Shown here in pieces: positions 1-6,390 of a stretch of 9,114 nucleotides of DNA. Every line of letters starts with the position of its first letter. Position 1 is the first letter of the stretch. The notes beneath the pieces are model-generated. The model was not told the DNA's origin, made no database searches, and saw only the letters and a program-made list of their open reading frames with translations. The position numbers and the translations under genes were made by a program. The stretch is from Clostridia bacterium (GTDB lineage: Bacteria; Bacillota; Clostridia; Christensenellales; Borkfalkiaceae): contig CAAFVM010000009.1 in assembly GCA_900766495.1 (NCBI GenBank), positions 1 to 9,114 on the forward strand. Reading direction: 5' to 3'.

Positions 1-170
1 GGCGGGGAAAGTGGCACGAGGCAACAGCCGAGTGACGATAGAGGATTGAAGTTTTATAATTAATATTATCCTTATTAAATAAAAAATATTGCTTTTTTGG
101 AAGTAATTACAACAATCCTCTTCAGTCTCGCTACGCTCGACAGCTTCCCCGCAACTTTGGGGAAGCCAAG
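1..170 (-). repeat. MITE-like hairpin element, copy 1 (cut by window edge)
   Basis: This is the reverse-complement counterpart of the element at 6391-6583; the two align over nearly their whole length. Its intact end (141-170) forms a hairpin with arms CTTCCCC and GGGGAAG. Inside it a small hairpin GTC/GAC encloses TCGCTACGCTC (125-141), followed by an AT-rich core flanked by GAGGATTG (41-48) and CAATCCTC (113-120). The left end begins at GGCGGGGAAAG, so about 16 bp of the terminal repeat should lie outside the window. There is no coding capacity. It fits a non-autonomous mobile element or a structured repeat; no transposase is visible that would choose between these. Confidence 0.75.
32..60 (+). 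promoter_or_regulatory. possible sigma-A-type promoter carried by the repeat element
   Basis: A perfect TATAAT (55-60) lies 17 bp downstream of GTGACG (32-37), which matches four of six bases of TTGACA, and it points toward gene 1. The -10 box is kept in the element copy at 7906-7911, but the -35 there (CAGACT) is worse. The region is very AT-rich, so a chance match is quite possible. Confidence 0.25.
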
Positions 171-190
171 GTATATTGCCTCCCCCGCGC

Positions 191-236
191 TGTCATGTTG
201 AGCAAGCGAAGCGCGTCGAAACATCTCGCGGAAGCG
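191..236 (+). repeat. short hairpin repeat, ATGTT/AACAT family
   Basis: Starts TGTCATGTTGAGC and ends with TCTCGCGGAAGCG. The arms ATGTT and AACAT can pair around a loop that starts GAGC and ends TCGA. Related copies occur at 3941-3976, 4174-4220, 4995-5031 and 8142-8188. This copy ends 56 bp before the start codon of gene 1, in its probable untranslated leader, and is read through without a stop in the frame of gene 1. Confidence 0.85.
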
Positions 237-264
237 AACCAAAAAAACGCGAAACCCCGCAAAG

Positions 265-282
265 AAATACTAAAAAGGAGGT
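265..282 (+). promoter_or_regulatory. leader and ribosome binding site shared with the EAL-like gene
   Basis: AAATACTAAAAAGGAGGT is identical over 18 bases to 4400-4417 upstream of the EAL-like gene. It contains a near-perfect Shine-Dalgarno (AAGGAGGT, 275-282) 10 bases before the GTG at 293, which fixes that start. The identity upstream of the SD suggests a duplicated or conserved translation-initiation leader. Confidence 0.7.
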
Positions 283-292
283 AAAAGCCAAC

Positions 293-1303
293 GTGAAAAA
301 GTTTTTTTACGAAGGAAAAACTCGGTTTTCAAGCGAAAAGCAAGAAAGCGGGCAAAGCAAAATAATAGCAAGAATAATACCGCTTGTCATGTCGGGCGCA
401 CTGCTTTTTACCTCTGTAATATCGTATGCGTGGTTTTCAGCCAACCGCAAAGTAAGCGGAAACGGGGCGGGAATAGGCGCCGATCTGCCGCTGACGTTTG
501 AAGCGCAAATAAGTTCGTTTGCCGAAACGAGTGGAACGCAGGCAGATAAATATTACTATTTGGCGGATGCTCAGACCGGGGCGAATTTAAAAACCGACCT
601 TGGGAACTATTCCATAATAGAAAAATCAAAAAGCATACTTTACAAAATAACTTTTCCGCAGGCGATGAGCGGTTACAGAATAACCGTAACTCTTAACTCA
701 TCCGATTCTGCCGGAGTTGAATATACGGAAGCGCGCCCGCATTATTTTTTAGGCGACAACAATCACCCGCTTTATATAACGAATAACGACACGGGCAAGC
801 AAGGCGATTACGTTCATTCTTCGGGTTCAACCGCACCCGCGCCCGATTACGATTTAGGTCTTTCAAGCCTGCTTTATTTCAGGTGGCTTAAAACCGCGCC
901 CCAAGCCGCAACCGATTCAAACGGCTCCGCGGCGTTAACCGTAACGGCAAAACCCGACGACGTAGGCGAAGCGGAAAGCGTTTTCGTAACAAAAACCGTG
1001 GGCGAAGGCTCTGCGGTAACCTATTCTATGCAAGCCTCTATTTCGTTTCCCGAACTCAGCGGCGAAAGCAACGATTATTACCTTGTTGTGGGTTACAGCG
1101 GCGAGCTGGTTATGCAAATAATGTCGGCAAACATAGGCAATTCAAACATGTATGCGGCAACAGGCTCGTCCGGCGGAACAAGCGGAACCGGCGGAAGCGG
1201 CGGAACAAGCGGAAGCGGAGGAACTTCGGCTTTTTCGAACATAGGGTATTATTGCGATTTTAAAATTGAACTTACCGCCGTTTCGGCAACCGAGGGGGCG
1301 TAA
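293..1303 (+). CDS. exported protein with SipW-type signal peptide
   Basis: A 336-residue protein starting at GTG 293, chosen because AAGGAGGT lies 10 bases upstream; the open frame continues back to a TTG at 176, but that part is only repeat DNA. After a charged N-terminus, residues 28-46 form a hydrophobic stretch beginning RIIPLVMS and ending in ISYAWFSANRKVSGNG. This is the hallmark of substrates of SipW-type signal peptidases (TasA/CalY-like matrix proteins). The mature part is Ser/Thr/Gly/Tyr-rich and looks beta-strand-rich. It carries a 22-residue Gly/Ser/Thr-only tract at about 291-312, then a C-terminal strand YYCDFKIELTAVS. I see no sortase motif or C-terminal membrane anchor. The stop is 2 bases before the next gene, so the two are very probably co-transcribed. 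Likely role: secreted matrix or fibre component. The signal-peptide call is strong; the mature function is not recognised. Confidence 0.85.
   Translation: MKKFFYEGKTRFSSEKQESGQSKIIARIIPLVMSGALLFTSVISYAWFSANRKVSGNGAGIGADLPLTFEAQISSFAETSGTQADKYYYLADAQTGANLKTDLGNYSIIEKSKSILYKITFPQAMSGYRITVTLNSSDSAGVEYTEARPHYFLGDNNHPLYITNNDTGKQGDYVHSSGSTAPAPDYDLGLSSLLYFRWLKTAPQAATDSNGSAALTVTAKPDDVGEAESVFVTKTVGEGSAVTYSMQASISFPELSGESNDYYLVVGYSGELVMQIMSANIGNSNMYAATGSSGGTSGTGGSGGTSGSGGTSAFSNIGYYCDFKIELTAVSATEGA
1163..1228 (+). repeat. imperfect repeats encoding a Gly/Ser/Thr linker
   Basis: Repeated GGCGGAACAAGCGGA-type units encode a tract such as GGTSGTGGSGGTSGSGGTS near the C-terminus of gene 1. The units are near-identical in DNA as well as protein, so the tract could change length by slippage. 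It probably acts as a flexible linker or loop before the last beta-strand. Confidence 0.7.
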
Positions 1304-1305
1304 GA

Positions 1306-3918
1306 ATGGAAAAGATAAAAGAATTTAAAAAAGTTTTTTTGCAAAAAATTATTCCCTGCGTTATTTCGTGCGTGCTTGCCGTAGGGCTTGCCTGCGGCAG
1401 TTACGCCTGGTATTCCTCGTCGGTTAAGTTTGAATTCAACAAAAATTTTTCGGGCACAACCGACGTAGCGTATTTTGCCGGCGGCGACGGTTCTATCAAT
1501 AACCCCTACATAATAAACAATCGTTATCACATATATAATCTGGCGTGGCTGCAATATTTGGGGTATTTCAATTTGGGTTCGCCGGTAAACAACGGCAGGG
1601 CGCAAAACTACTTTAAAATAACCGCAAATATCAATATGCAAGGGCTTGCAATTCCCCCTATCGGCACCGAAAAATATAAATTCATAGGCAATATAGAAGG
1701 CGGCGGTTATGCTGTAAGCAATCTTGTTGTTTCTAACGATATCAACAGTTTAACCGTTCGCCCCTCCACAATAAGTTCGGTTGACGATTGTTCAATCGTG
1801 GGCTTTTTCGGTGTGCTTGGCGCAAGTGCGAGCGAGCTTACTAAAATGAACGGCAAAACCGCTATTATAGACGGCAACGCCGTTCCCGTTGAGGTTGACA
1901 ACACTTCCCCCGCTCCCAAGCCTGACGCAACGGCAGTGCAGGCGGCAAACCTTATTTACAAAAAAGCCATTTCGGCACAAGATTTTTACCTCGATAAAAT
2001 TAACGTTGTTTCAACCACGTCTGAAACGCTTATAGGTATTGCCGCGGGCTACGTTGCCGGCAACCTGCAAAACGTTGGCGTTTATCAATCGGCTGTATCG
2101 GTAGAGGGCAGCGCGCAAGGGCTTGCCACGGCTTTAACCGACGGCGGAACGGCTTACGGCACAATCGTTTCGCGCTATTCCATAGTGGGCGATTACGACG
2201 AAAAGAACGTTACCTGGGATTCGTTGCCGAGCGGCGCAGGCGGAGAGGGCCCCGGTTTCGGCGATTCAATCGATATGCGCACGCTTGCCAGAAGAATAAA
2301 TTATATGATGGCGGCGACTACAACTTCGACGGTTACGAAAAACGGTGCTGAGTCTTACGATAAAATTGCCTCGTATTATGAAGGTTCCACTTCCACCGTA
2401 GTTAACTCGTATTTTTATAATTCCGGATATAATTTTTTAGGCGGAATCAGAAGCAGGTCCGATAATTATATGTTCAGGTATAATTCCGAAAAAAATCTTA
2501 CTGCCGAGTTATTCGGGGGAACGTATACCACGGACAAAGGAACAATTACGAAGTATACGATATTACCTATAAGCGTAAATATGGGGCTGGATTCCGATGA
2601 AGAAGTAAAAACGGAAGATATATTGGGAAAAGATTTATACAACATACCGAAGGTATCCCAGCCGTTTAATATTTCTTCCACAAAAAAAACGCCCCAACCA
2701 AAATGGGCGCTTAACAAAGAATATAACAGCAAGGCTTCCGAAATCCCCACCACATCTAATACCGGTTATATAATCGGGGTGAGTAAAAATAAGACGGACG
2801 GAACTTCGGGAGGCATTTTGGTAAATTCAAGGTTGCGTTCCGACGTAAATAATATAAGCGGAGCCTTTAAAGATAATAATAGTTATAGTAACGATAAATT
2901 TGCTTTGCTGTATTATGATTATGCAACGAAAAAATTTAAATATATAAAAGATAAATATAACAATGTCGGCGGAAATTATACAGGTCCGGATGGCGAAACC
3001 GTTGAGCTATCGGAAAAATTTGCCTTTGACAAAGAAAAAAAAACATATAAATATTACGTTATGCGCGATAACGCCAACTTTCAGCGTTATATGGGAATAG
3101 GCGACGGTAACAATAATATTTATGGGTTAACGTTTAACAAAGACTCCGGGTTTCTTCCTCCGGATAATAAAAACGCGATAAAAGTAAAGCATAATGAAAA
3201 GGAATATATCGCCGGCGGTATTAATTTTAATGTAAGCAATAATGGAGAAGGCGGCGTAATTACCGCAGCGGTAGGAACTTATTTTGTAAATGGAACTCAA
3301 AATTCGTTTTCGCTTTACAAAGTGGATTATAACGCAGATAAAACGATTAAAAGCGTTGAAAAAGTTACAAATGTTGTAAAAGTAAATAATGAATATAAAA
3401 TAAACCCGGGAACGGAAATATCAGGAACGGAAGTGTACAACGATGAGTGGTATTGTAGGTCAGCCAGTAACGGCCCGTTAGAAGCAAAAAAGGCGTATTA
3501 TATTGAAATTCCTGTGCCCGACGGCGATTATATTATAGGTTTAGGGGAAGAAAACCAGCAAGCGTTAGGTTACCTTATGTATCTCGATATAGGTGCTAAT
3601 GGCGGTAGCGGCGACGGAACAACTCCCGTTCATTATATAAAAACCGTAAATTTTGTAAACGAAGCTCCGTCGGGCACAGATCCTCTTGCTTTTGCCGATT
3701 ACGACGTGGTTGTGTTTTTCCTTGATGAACCTAAAGGCGGATCTGTGAAAGTAGTAATATATTTTAAACGCAAAACCGAAAATATAGCTGACGGAGAAAC
3801 AAAAAAGGCTACAAAGGTTTATTATTATCCTGTTCCCGGTTCGGAAGCAATGGGCAAAATAACGCCCACGCCGTTAACATATGGTGAGAACAATCAGGAA
3901 GCGCAAAACTGGAATTAA
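1306..3918 (+). CDS. large exported GLUG/beta-helix-like adhesin with SipW-type signal peptide
   Basis: An 870-residue protein starting at ATG 1306, with a GAGGGGG ribosome site about 8 bases upstream. Residues 14-37 carry the same export signal as its neighbours: KIIPCVIS, a hydrophobic run, then GSYAWYSSS. Residues 56-144 form a module with GGDGSINNPYII, LAWLQYLGYFN, YFKITANINM, IPPIGT and GNIEGGGYAVSNL. This pattern is typical of GLUG-type or beta-helix surface proteins. Further rung-like segments are IVGFFGVLG (164-172) and IGIAAGYVAGNLQNVGV (243-259). The second half is Asn/Tyr/Lys-rich and has no domain I recognise. There is no LPXTG motif or C-terminal membrane helix. It probably acts outside the cell as a large adhesive or accessory component of the fibre matrix. 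Base composition drops sharply from about 2330 onward, which suggests a mosaic gene. Adhesin function is inferred from the fold-like motifs only. Confidence 0.82.
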   Translation: MEKIKEFKKVFLQKIIPCVISCVLAVGLACGSYAWYSSSVKFEFNKNFSGTTDVAYFAGGDGSINNPYIINNRYHIYNLAWLQYLGYFNLGSPVNNGRAQNYFKITANINMQGLAIPPIGTEKYKFIGNIEGGGYAVSNLVVSNDINSLTVRPSTISSVDDCSIVGFFGVLGASASELTKMNGKTAIIDGNAVPVEVDNTSPAPKPDATAVQAANLIYKKAISAQDFYLDKINVVSTTSETLIGIAAGYVAGNLQNVGVYQSAVSVEGSAQGLATALTDGGTAYGTIVSRYSIVGDYDEKNVTWDSLPSGAGGEGPGFGDSIDMRTLARRINYMMAATTTSTVTKNGAESYDKIASYYEGSTSTVVNSYFYNSGYNFLGGIRSRSDNYMFRYNSEKNLTAELFGGTYTTDKGTITKYTILPISVNMGLDSDEEVKTEDILGKDLYNIPKVSQPFNISSTKKTPQPKWALNKEYNSKASEIPTTSNTGYIIGVSKNKTDGTSGGILVNSRLRSDVNNISGAFKDNNSYSNDKFALLYYDYATKKFKYIKDKYNNVGGNYTGPDGETVELSEKFAFDKEKKTYKYYVMRDNANFQRYMGIGDGNNNIYGLTFNKDSGFLPPDNKNAIKVKHNEKEYIAGGINFNVSNNGEGGVITAAVGTYFVNGTQNSFSLYKVDYNADKTIKSVEKVTNVVKVNNEYKINPGTEISGTEVYNDEWYCRSASNGPLEAKKAYYIEIPVPDGDYIIGLGEENQQALGYLMYLDIGANGGSGDGTTPVHYIKTVNFVNEAPSGTDPLAFADYDVVVFFLDEPKGGSVKVVIYFKRKTENIADGETKKATKVYYYPVPGSEAMGKITPTPLTYGENNQEAQNWN

Positions 3919-3940
3919 AAGGTTTTCTGCTCCGCTCTCT

Positions 3941-4097
3941 GGCATGTTGAGCTTGTCAAAACATCTCGCGGAAGCGTTGTTTGAATAATGGCACTACTTA
4001 GCCCTCGCGGCATAAAGTCTGAACAATAATACCCCCCGTCGCGGGGAAGAAGAAAGGATCGTTTCCACGAGATTCCTCGGCTACGCTCGGAATGACA
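3941..4097 (+). repeat. composite repeat block, copy 1
   Basis: This block begins with an ATGTT/AACAT hairpin repeat (a shortened version with GAGCTTGTCAA as loop) and ends with an ATTCC/GGAAT hairpin repeat at 4061-4097. Between them lies a segment with TTAGCCCTCGCGG and CGTCGCGGGGAAGAAGAAAGG. The whole block is repeated at 4174-4342 with few substitutions plus an extra stretch of about 11 bp in the second copy's first loop. The 3919-4427 space between genes is almost entirely repeat-derived; I see no credible gene in it. Confidence 0.88.
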
Positions 4098-4220
4098 TGG
4101 GGTAAGGCGGCAACGCATAAAAAACAAAAAACGGGCGTATAAGTCGATTAACGGCACTTACGTAAAAGTTTTTTGTCATGTTGAGCAAGCGAAGCGCTGT
4201 CGAAACATCTCGCGGAAGCG
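4061..4220 (+). repeat. second composite unit, shared with 8036-8188
   Basis: Read from the ATTCC/GGAAT repeat through to the next ATGTT/AACAT repeat, this stretch matches 8036-8188 upstream of the signal peptidase gene. The match includes a spacer with ACGGGCGTATAAGTCGATTA and ACGGCACTTACG. The main difference is about 7 bp missing from the A-rich part of the spacer in the second copy. The spacer is therefore part of the repeated unit and not incidental sequence. Confidence 0.85.
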
Positions 4221-4342
4221 ATGCTTGAATAACGGTACTATTTAGCCCTCGCGGCACAAAGTCTGAACAATAATAACCCCCTGTCGCGGGGAAGAAGAAA
4301 GGATCGTTTCCACGAGATTCCTCGGCTACGCTCGGAATGACA
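4174..4342 (+). repeat. composite repeat block, copy 2
   Basis: Direct repeat of 3941-4097. Its first hairpin has the longer loop, from GAGCAAGCG to TGTCGA. A third partial piece (about 4378-4399, CCCTGTCACGGGGAAGAAG) follows immediately and runs into the ribosome site of the EAL-like gene, so that gene's leader appears to derive from the same unit. Confidence 0.88.
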
Positions 4343-4399
4343 GAAAATAAAATGTCAGGAATGACAGAAAAATAAAACCCTGTCACGGGGAAGAAGAAA

Positions 4400-4417
4400 A
4401 AATACTAAAAAGGAGGT
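4400..4417 (+). promoter_or_regulatory. ribosome-binding leader of the EAL-like gene
   Basis: Same 18 bases as 265-282. Its AAGGAGGT is spaced 10 bases from ATG 4428. A GTG at 4416 lies inside the Shine-Dalgarno sequence and is rejected as a start for that reason. Confidence 0.7.
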
Positions 4418-4427
4418 GCAACGCGCA

Positions 4428-5453
4428 ATGCAGGACATACAAACCGCAACCGACGAACAGAACGCAACAGAGCGGAACAAAAACGAGCAGACCGAAATCA
4501 ACGCAGAATTAACCGTTGAAAGCGGCGTAGAACCGTTGAAGTTTGAATATCAGGCGGTATACAGGGCGGGCGAAGAAAAGCCAAAGGCGTTTATAAGCCG
4601 AGTAACCATAAGCGGCTTGCCCTATGGCAGTTTTCTTCCCGAAAGCTATGAGCAGAAAATAGAAAACATTTCTCTTGGCGCGCACCTCACGGCACGGCTT
4701 ATAAAAAGAGCCGCGAAAAAAATAGATTTACTTTTACAAAACAATCCACAAGCCGAGCTTGATTTTATAGCTCTGCCCACATATAACGCTTTTCTGCTTT
4801 TGCCCGATTTATACGGCGAATTGCAGAATCTGTTAAAAGATTACCCGCGCGAGGTTTATTCTAAAATCTGTTTAATAATAAACGAAAACGCTTTTAAACC
4901 TTTGCAAAAATGCTCTTTTGCGGCAGAAAACAAGCCTAACGGTTCGTTTCCACGAGATTCCTCGGCTACGCTCGGAATGACAGGGTGTGTGCCGTGTCAT
5001 GTTGAGCCTGTCGAAACATCTCGCGGAAGCGCAGAAAACTTAAACGGCAACGCAAGCGGAGATCAAACCAACATAAACGTAAACGAAAAAATTACCGACA
5101 TAAAAGCGTTTGGTTTAAAAACCATGATAAGCGGATTCGGAAAAAGCGATTTCCCCGTAACCTCTCTTATAGGGGTAGAAGCCGATTACGTGGGTGTAAG
5201 CGAAGAAACCGCCGCTCTTTTAAACGACAGAAACGCCAAAGAATCGGCAATGGCTCTTATGCGATTTGCCGCAACCACCGGCGCGGCGGTAGTGGTAAAC
5301 GGAATAGAAACCGACGAACAAACCCGGTCGCTGTTTTTCGGTGATTGTTACGGATATACCGCAAAGGCGGGTTTTGTAGGCATGGACGGTGAAAAGGGCG
5401 GATATCTGTGTGAAGACGAGGCTTTCGGACTGATAGGTGGCGGTGAGCAATGA
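4428..5453 (+). CDS. degenerate EAL-domain protein (probable inactive c-di-GMP phosphodiesterase homologue)
   Basis: A 341-residue soluble protein without signal peptide or membrane helix; a Gln/Asn/Glu-rich head (1-38) precedes an EAL-like fold. FEYQAVYRAGEE (39-50) matches the EAL start, and PYGSFLPESYEQKIENI (65-81) matches the conserved P-F-I-P-x-A-E segment. IINE (150-153) fits the TE strand, ISGFG (234-238) the DDFG strand, EADYVGVS (251-258) the VDYLKID strand, and VVVNGIETDEQ (288-298) the AEGVETEEQ strand. The catalytic set is largely lost: EAL becomes AFI, DDFG becomes SGFG, KID becomes GVS, and AEG becomes VNG. Arg58 of ExLxR and Glu153 remain. Hydrolysis of c-di-GMP is therefore unlikely; binding of c-di-GMP or a protein, as in LapD- or FimX-type domains, is possible but not shown. 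Residues 172-201 are encoded by two dispersed repeats. It overlaps the next gene by ATGA, which indicates translational coupling with a TasA-like protein. Confidence 0.8.
   Translation: MQDIQTATDEQNATERNKNEQTEINAELTVESGVEPLKFEYQAVYRAGEEKPKAFISRVTISGLPYGSFLPESYEQKIENISLGAHLTARLIKRAAKKIDLLLQNNPQAELDFIALPTYNAFLLLPDLYGELQNLLKDYPREVYSKICLIINENAFKPLQKCSFAAENKPNGSFPRDSSATLGMTGCVPCHVEPVETSRGSAENLNGNASGDQTNINVNEKITDIKAFGLKTMISGFGKSDFPVTSLIGVEADYVGVSEETAALLNDRNAKESAMALMRFAATTGAAVVVNGIETDEQTRSLFFGDCYGYTAKAGFVGMDGEKGGYLCEDEAFGLIGGGEQ
4941..5031 (+). repeat. two dispersed repeats inserted in frame inside the EAL-like gene
   Basis: 4946-4982 is an ATTCC/GGAAT repeat identical over 37 bp to 4061-4097, 4306-4342 and 9078-9114; 4995-5031 is an ATGTT/AACAT repeat. 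They encode GSFPRDSSATLGMTG and CHVEPVETSRGS. They lie between the strand ending INE and the strand with SGFG, where EAL domains have a helix and loop. The match to 9078-9114 extends upstream through GAAAACAAGCC and AACGGTTC, so the inserted unit is somewhat longer than the core repeat. Confidence 0.92.
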
Positions 5454-6166
5454 GCGAAATGAAAAACGGAATCTCGGTGCGCAGAACGGCGCAAGAGGTA
5501 AAACGATATAAAACGGTAACACGAATATTGCCCATAGTTATTTCAATAATGTTGGGCGCGCTTATGTTGCTTTACGTATCCGCCGTAATTTACGACAGGA
5601 GCGGGCGTTTCACCGTAAGCGTTAACCCCACCGATGCTAAATACGCGCTTACTCTTTCCGACTATCGCGATTTTAAACAGCAGAACGCGGTGCTTGCTTC
5701 CGACGCGGTGCTTAACGCAACCAACATATGCGGAAAAAAGATTTACGAAAATCCTACGATAGGCACGCAGGACGGCTCGAACAACGGCGATAACTATTTA
5801 GAGCATACCTTTTATTGCAAAAACGTGGGAACGGAAACGTTCGCGTTTACATACAGATTGGTTTATAACAACGTGGTAAACCACCTCGACGAGGTTATTC
5901 GGGTGCGCCTTTACGTGAACGGCGTTCCCACAACCTACGCCAAAACCCGCAGCGACGGCTTGGGCAAGGAAACTTACTATTGCGACCAAGAATTTTACGG
6001 AAATAATATTGTGGCTGACGGAATTATAAAAAACGTCAAGCCGGGCGATATTACCAAGTTTACCGTGGTTGTGTGGATTGAGGGCGACGACCTCGATTGC
6101 GACGACAGTAAAATAAACGGCGAAATCAAGCTCGATATGATAATGAACTCTATCGTGCCGGAGTAG
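5450..6166 (+). CDS. TasA/CalY-like protein with variant membrane-targeting N-terminus
   Basis: A 238-residue protein starting at ATG 5450 inside the ATGA overlap, with AGGTGG 9 bases upstream. Residues 25-47 (RILPIVISIMLGALML...SAVIY) form one hydrophobic segment that opens like the SipW-type signals of its neighbours. It lacks the YAWFS ending and continues YDRSGRFTVSV, so it may stay anchored or be cut differently. The rest resembles TasA-like fibre proteins: HTFYCKNVGTETFAFTYRLVY near the middle, and a C-terminal VWIEGDDLDC (208-217) followed by NGEIKLDMIM. The last motif parallels VWLDGQDEAC near the end of the main subunit gene at 6677. A minor subunit, or a membrane base or initiator for the fibre (compare TapA in Bacillus), is plausible. 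Coupling to the EAL-like gene suggests the two products work together. Family membership is fairly sure; the role is inferred. Confidence 0.83.
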   Translation: MSEMKNGISVRRTAQEVKRYKTVTRILPIVISIMLGALMLLYVSAVIYDRSGRFTVSVNPTDAKYALTLSDYRDFKQQNAVLASDAVLNATNICGKKIYENPTIGTQDGSNNGDNYLEHTFYCKNVGTETFAFTYRLVYNNVVNHLDEVIRVRLYVNGVPTTYAKTRSDGLGKETYYCDQEFYGNNIVADGIIKNVKPGDITKFTVVVWIEGDDLDCDDSKINGEIKLDMIMNSIVPE

Positions 6167-6189
6167 AAAAGCAACCTGATAGCATACAT

Positions 6190-6362
6190 AGTCTTGCTTT
6201 CCCCAAGAGGCGGGACTTTCTTGCAAACATATACATAACTCCTTGGCTTCCCCAAAGTTGCGGGGAAGATTCCCCTGATAGGGAAAATGGCTCGCAGAGC
6301 CAAAAGGGTTGCCGCCGCGGCTGAGCGGAGCTGTCAATATATCTTGCCCTCTCCAAAGTTGC
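6190..6362 (+). repeat. nested fragments of the MITE-like element
   Basis: Three partial element ends lie in tandem: CTTGCTTTCCCCAAGAGGCGGG at about 6193, CTTGGCTTCCCCAAAGTTGCGG at 6242, and CTTGCCCTCTCCAAAGTTGCGG at about 6343. The segment ACTTTCTTGCAAACATATACATAAC between the first two has a close counterpart at about 7805-7828. A further hairpin GGCTC-GCA-GAGCC occurs at about 6289-6301. No gene is credible in 6167-6676. Confidence 0.75.
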
Positions 6363-6390
6363 GGAATATTATGTAAGTTTATTTTATACT

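Noticed and set aside
176..292. Upstream start for gene 1 (39 extra residues)
   Set aside because: The extension is repeat DNA beginning at a TTG without a ribosome site, whereas GTG 293 has AAGGAGGT at ideal spacing.
1249..1641. Minus-strand open frame of 130 codons across the gene 1/gene 2 junction
   Set aside because: Shadow of two strongly supported + strand genes; no start signals and no family resemblance.
1306..3918. Sortase-anchored surface protein
   Set aside because: No LPXTG-like motif, C-terminal hydrophobic segment or basic tail; the chain ends EAQNWN.
3941..4342. CRISPR array
   Set aside because: The repeats are palindromic and dispersed across the window with irregular gaps; the spacers themselves are repeated, and no cas gene is present.
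3915..4386. Minus-strand open frames beginning MPLIDLYARF or containing SERSRGIS/SVAEESRGN
   Set aside because: They are translations of the duplicated hairpin repeats; the same peptides recur at 7676-8207 simply because the DNA is repeated.
4428..5453. Active c-di-GMP phosphodiesterase
   Set aside because: The catalytic glutamates, aspartates and lysine of the EAL family are replaced at the aligned positions.
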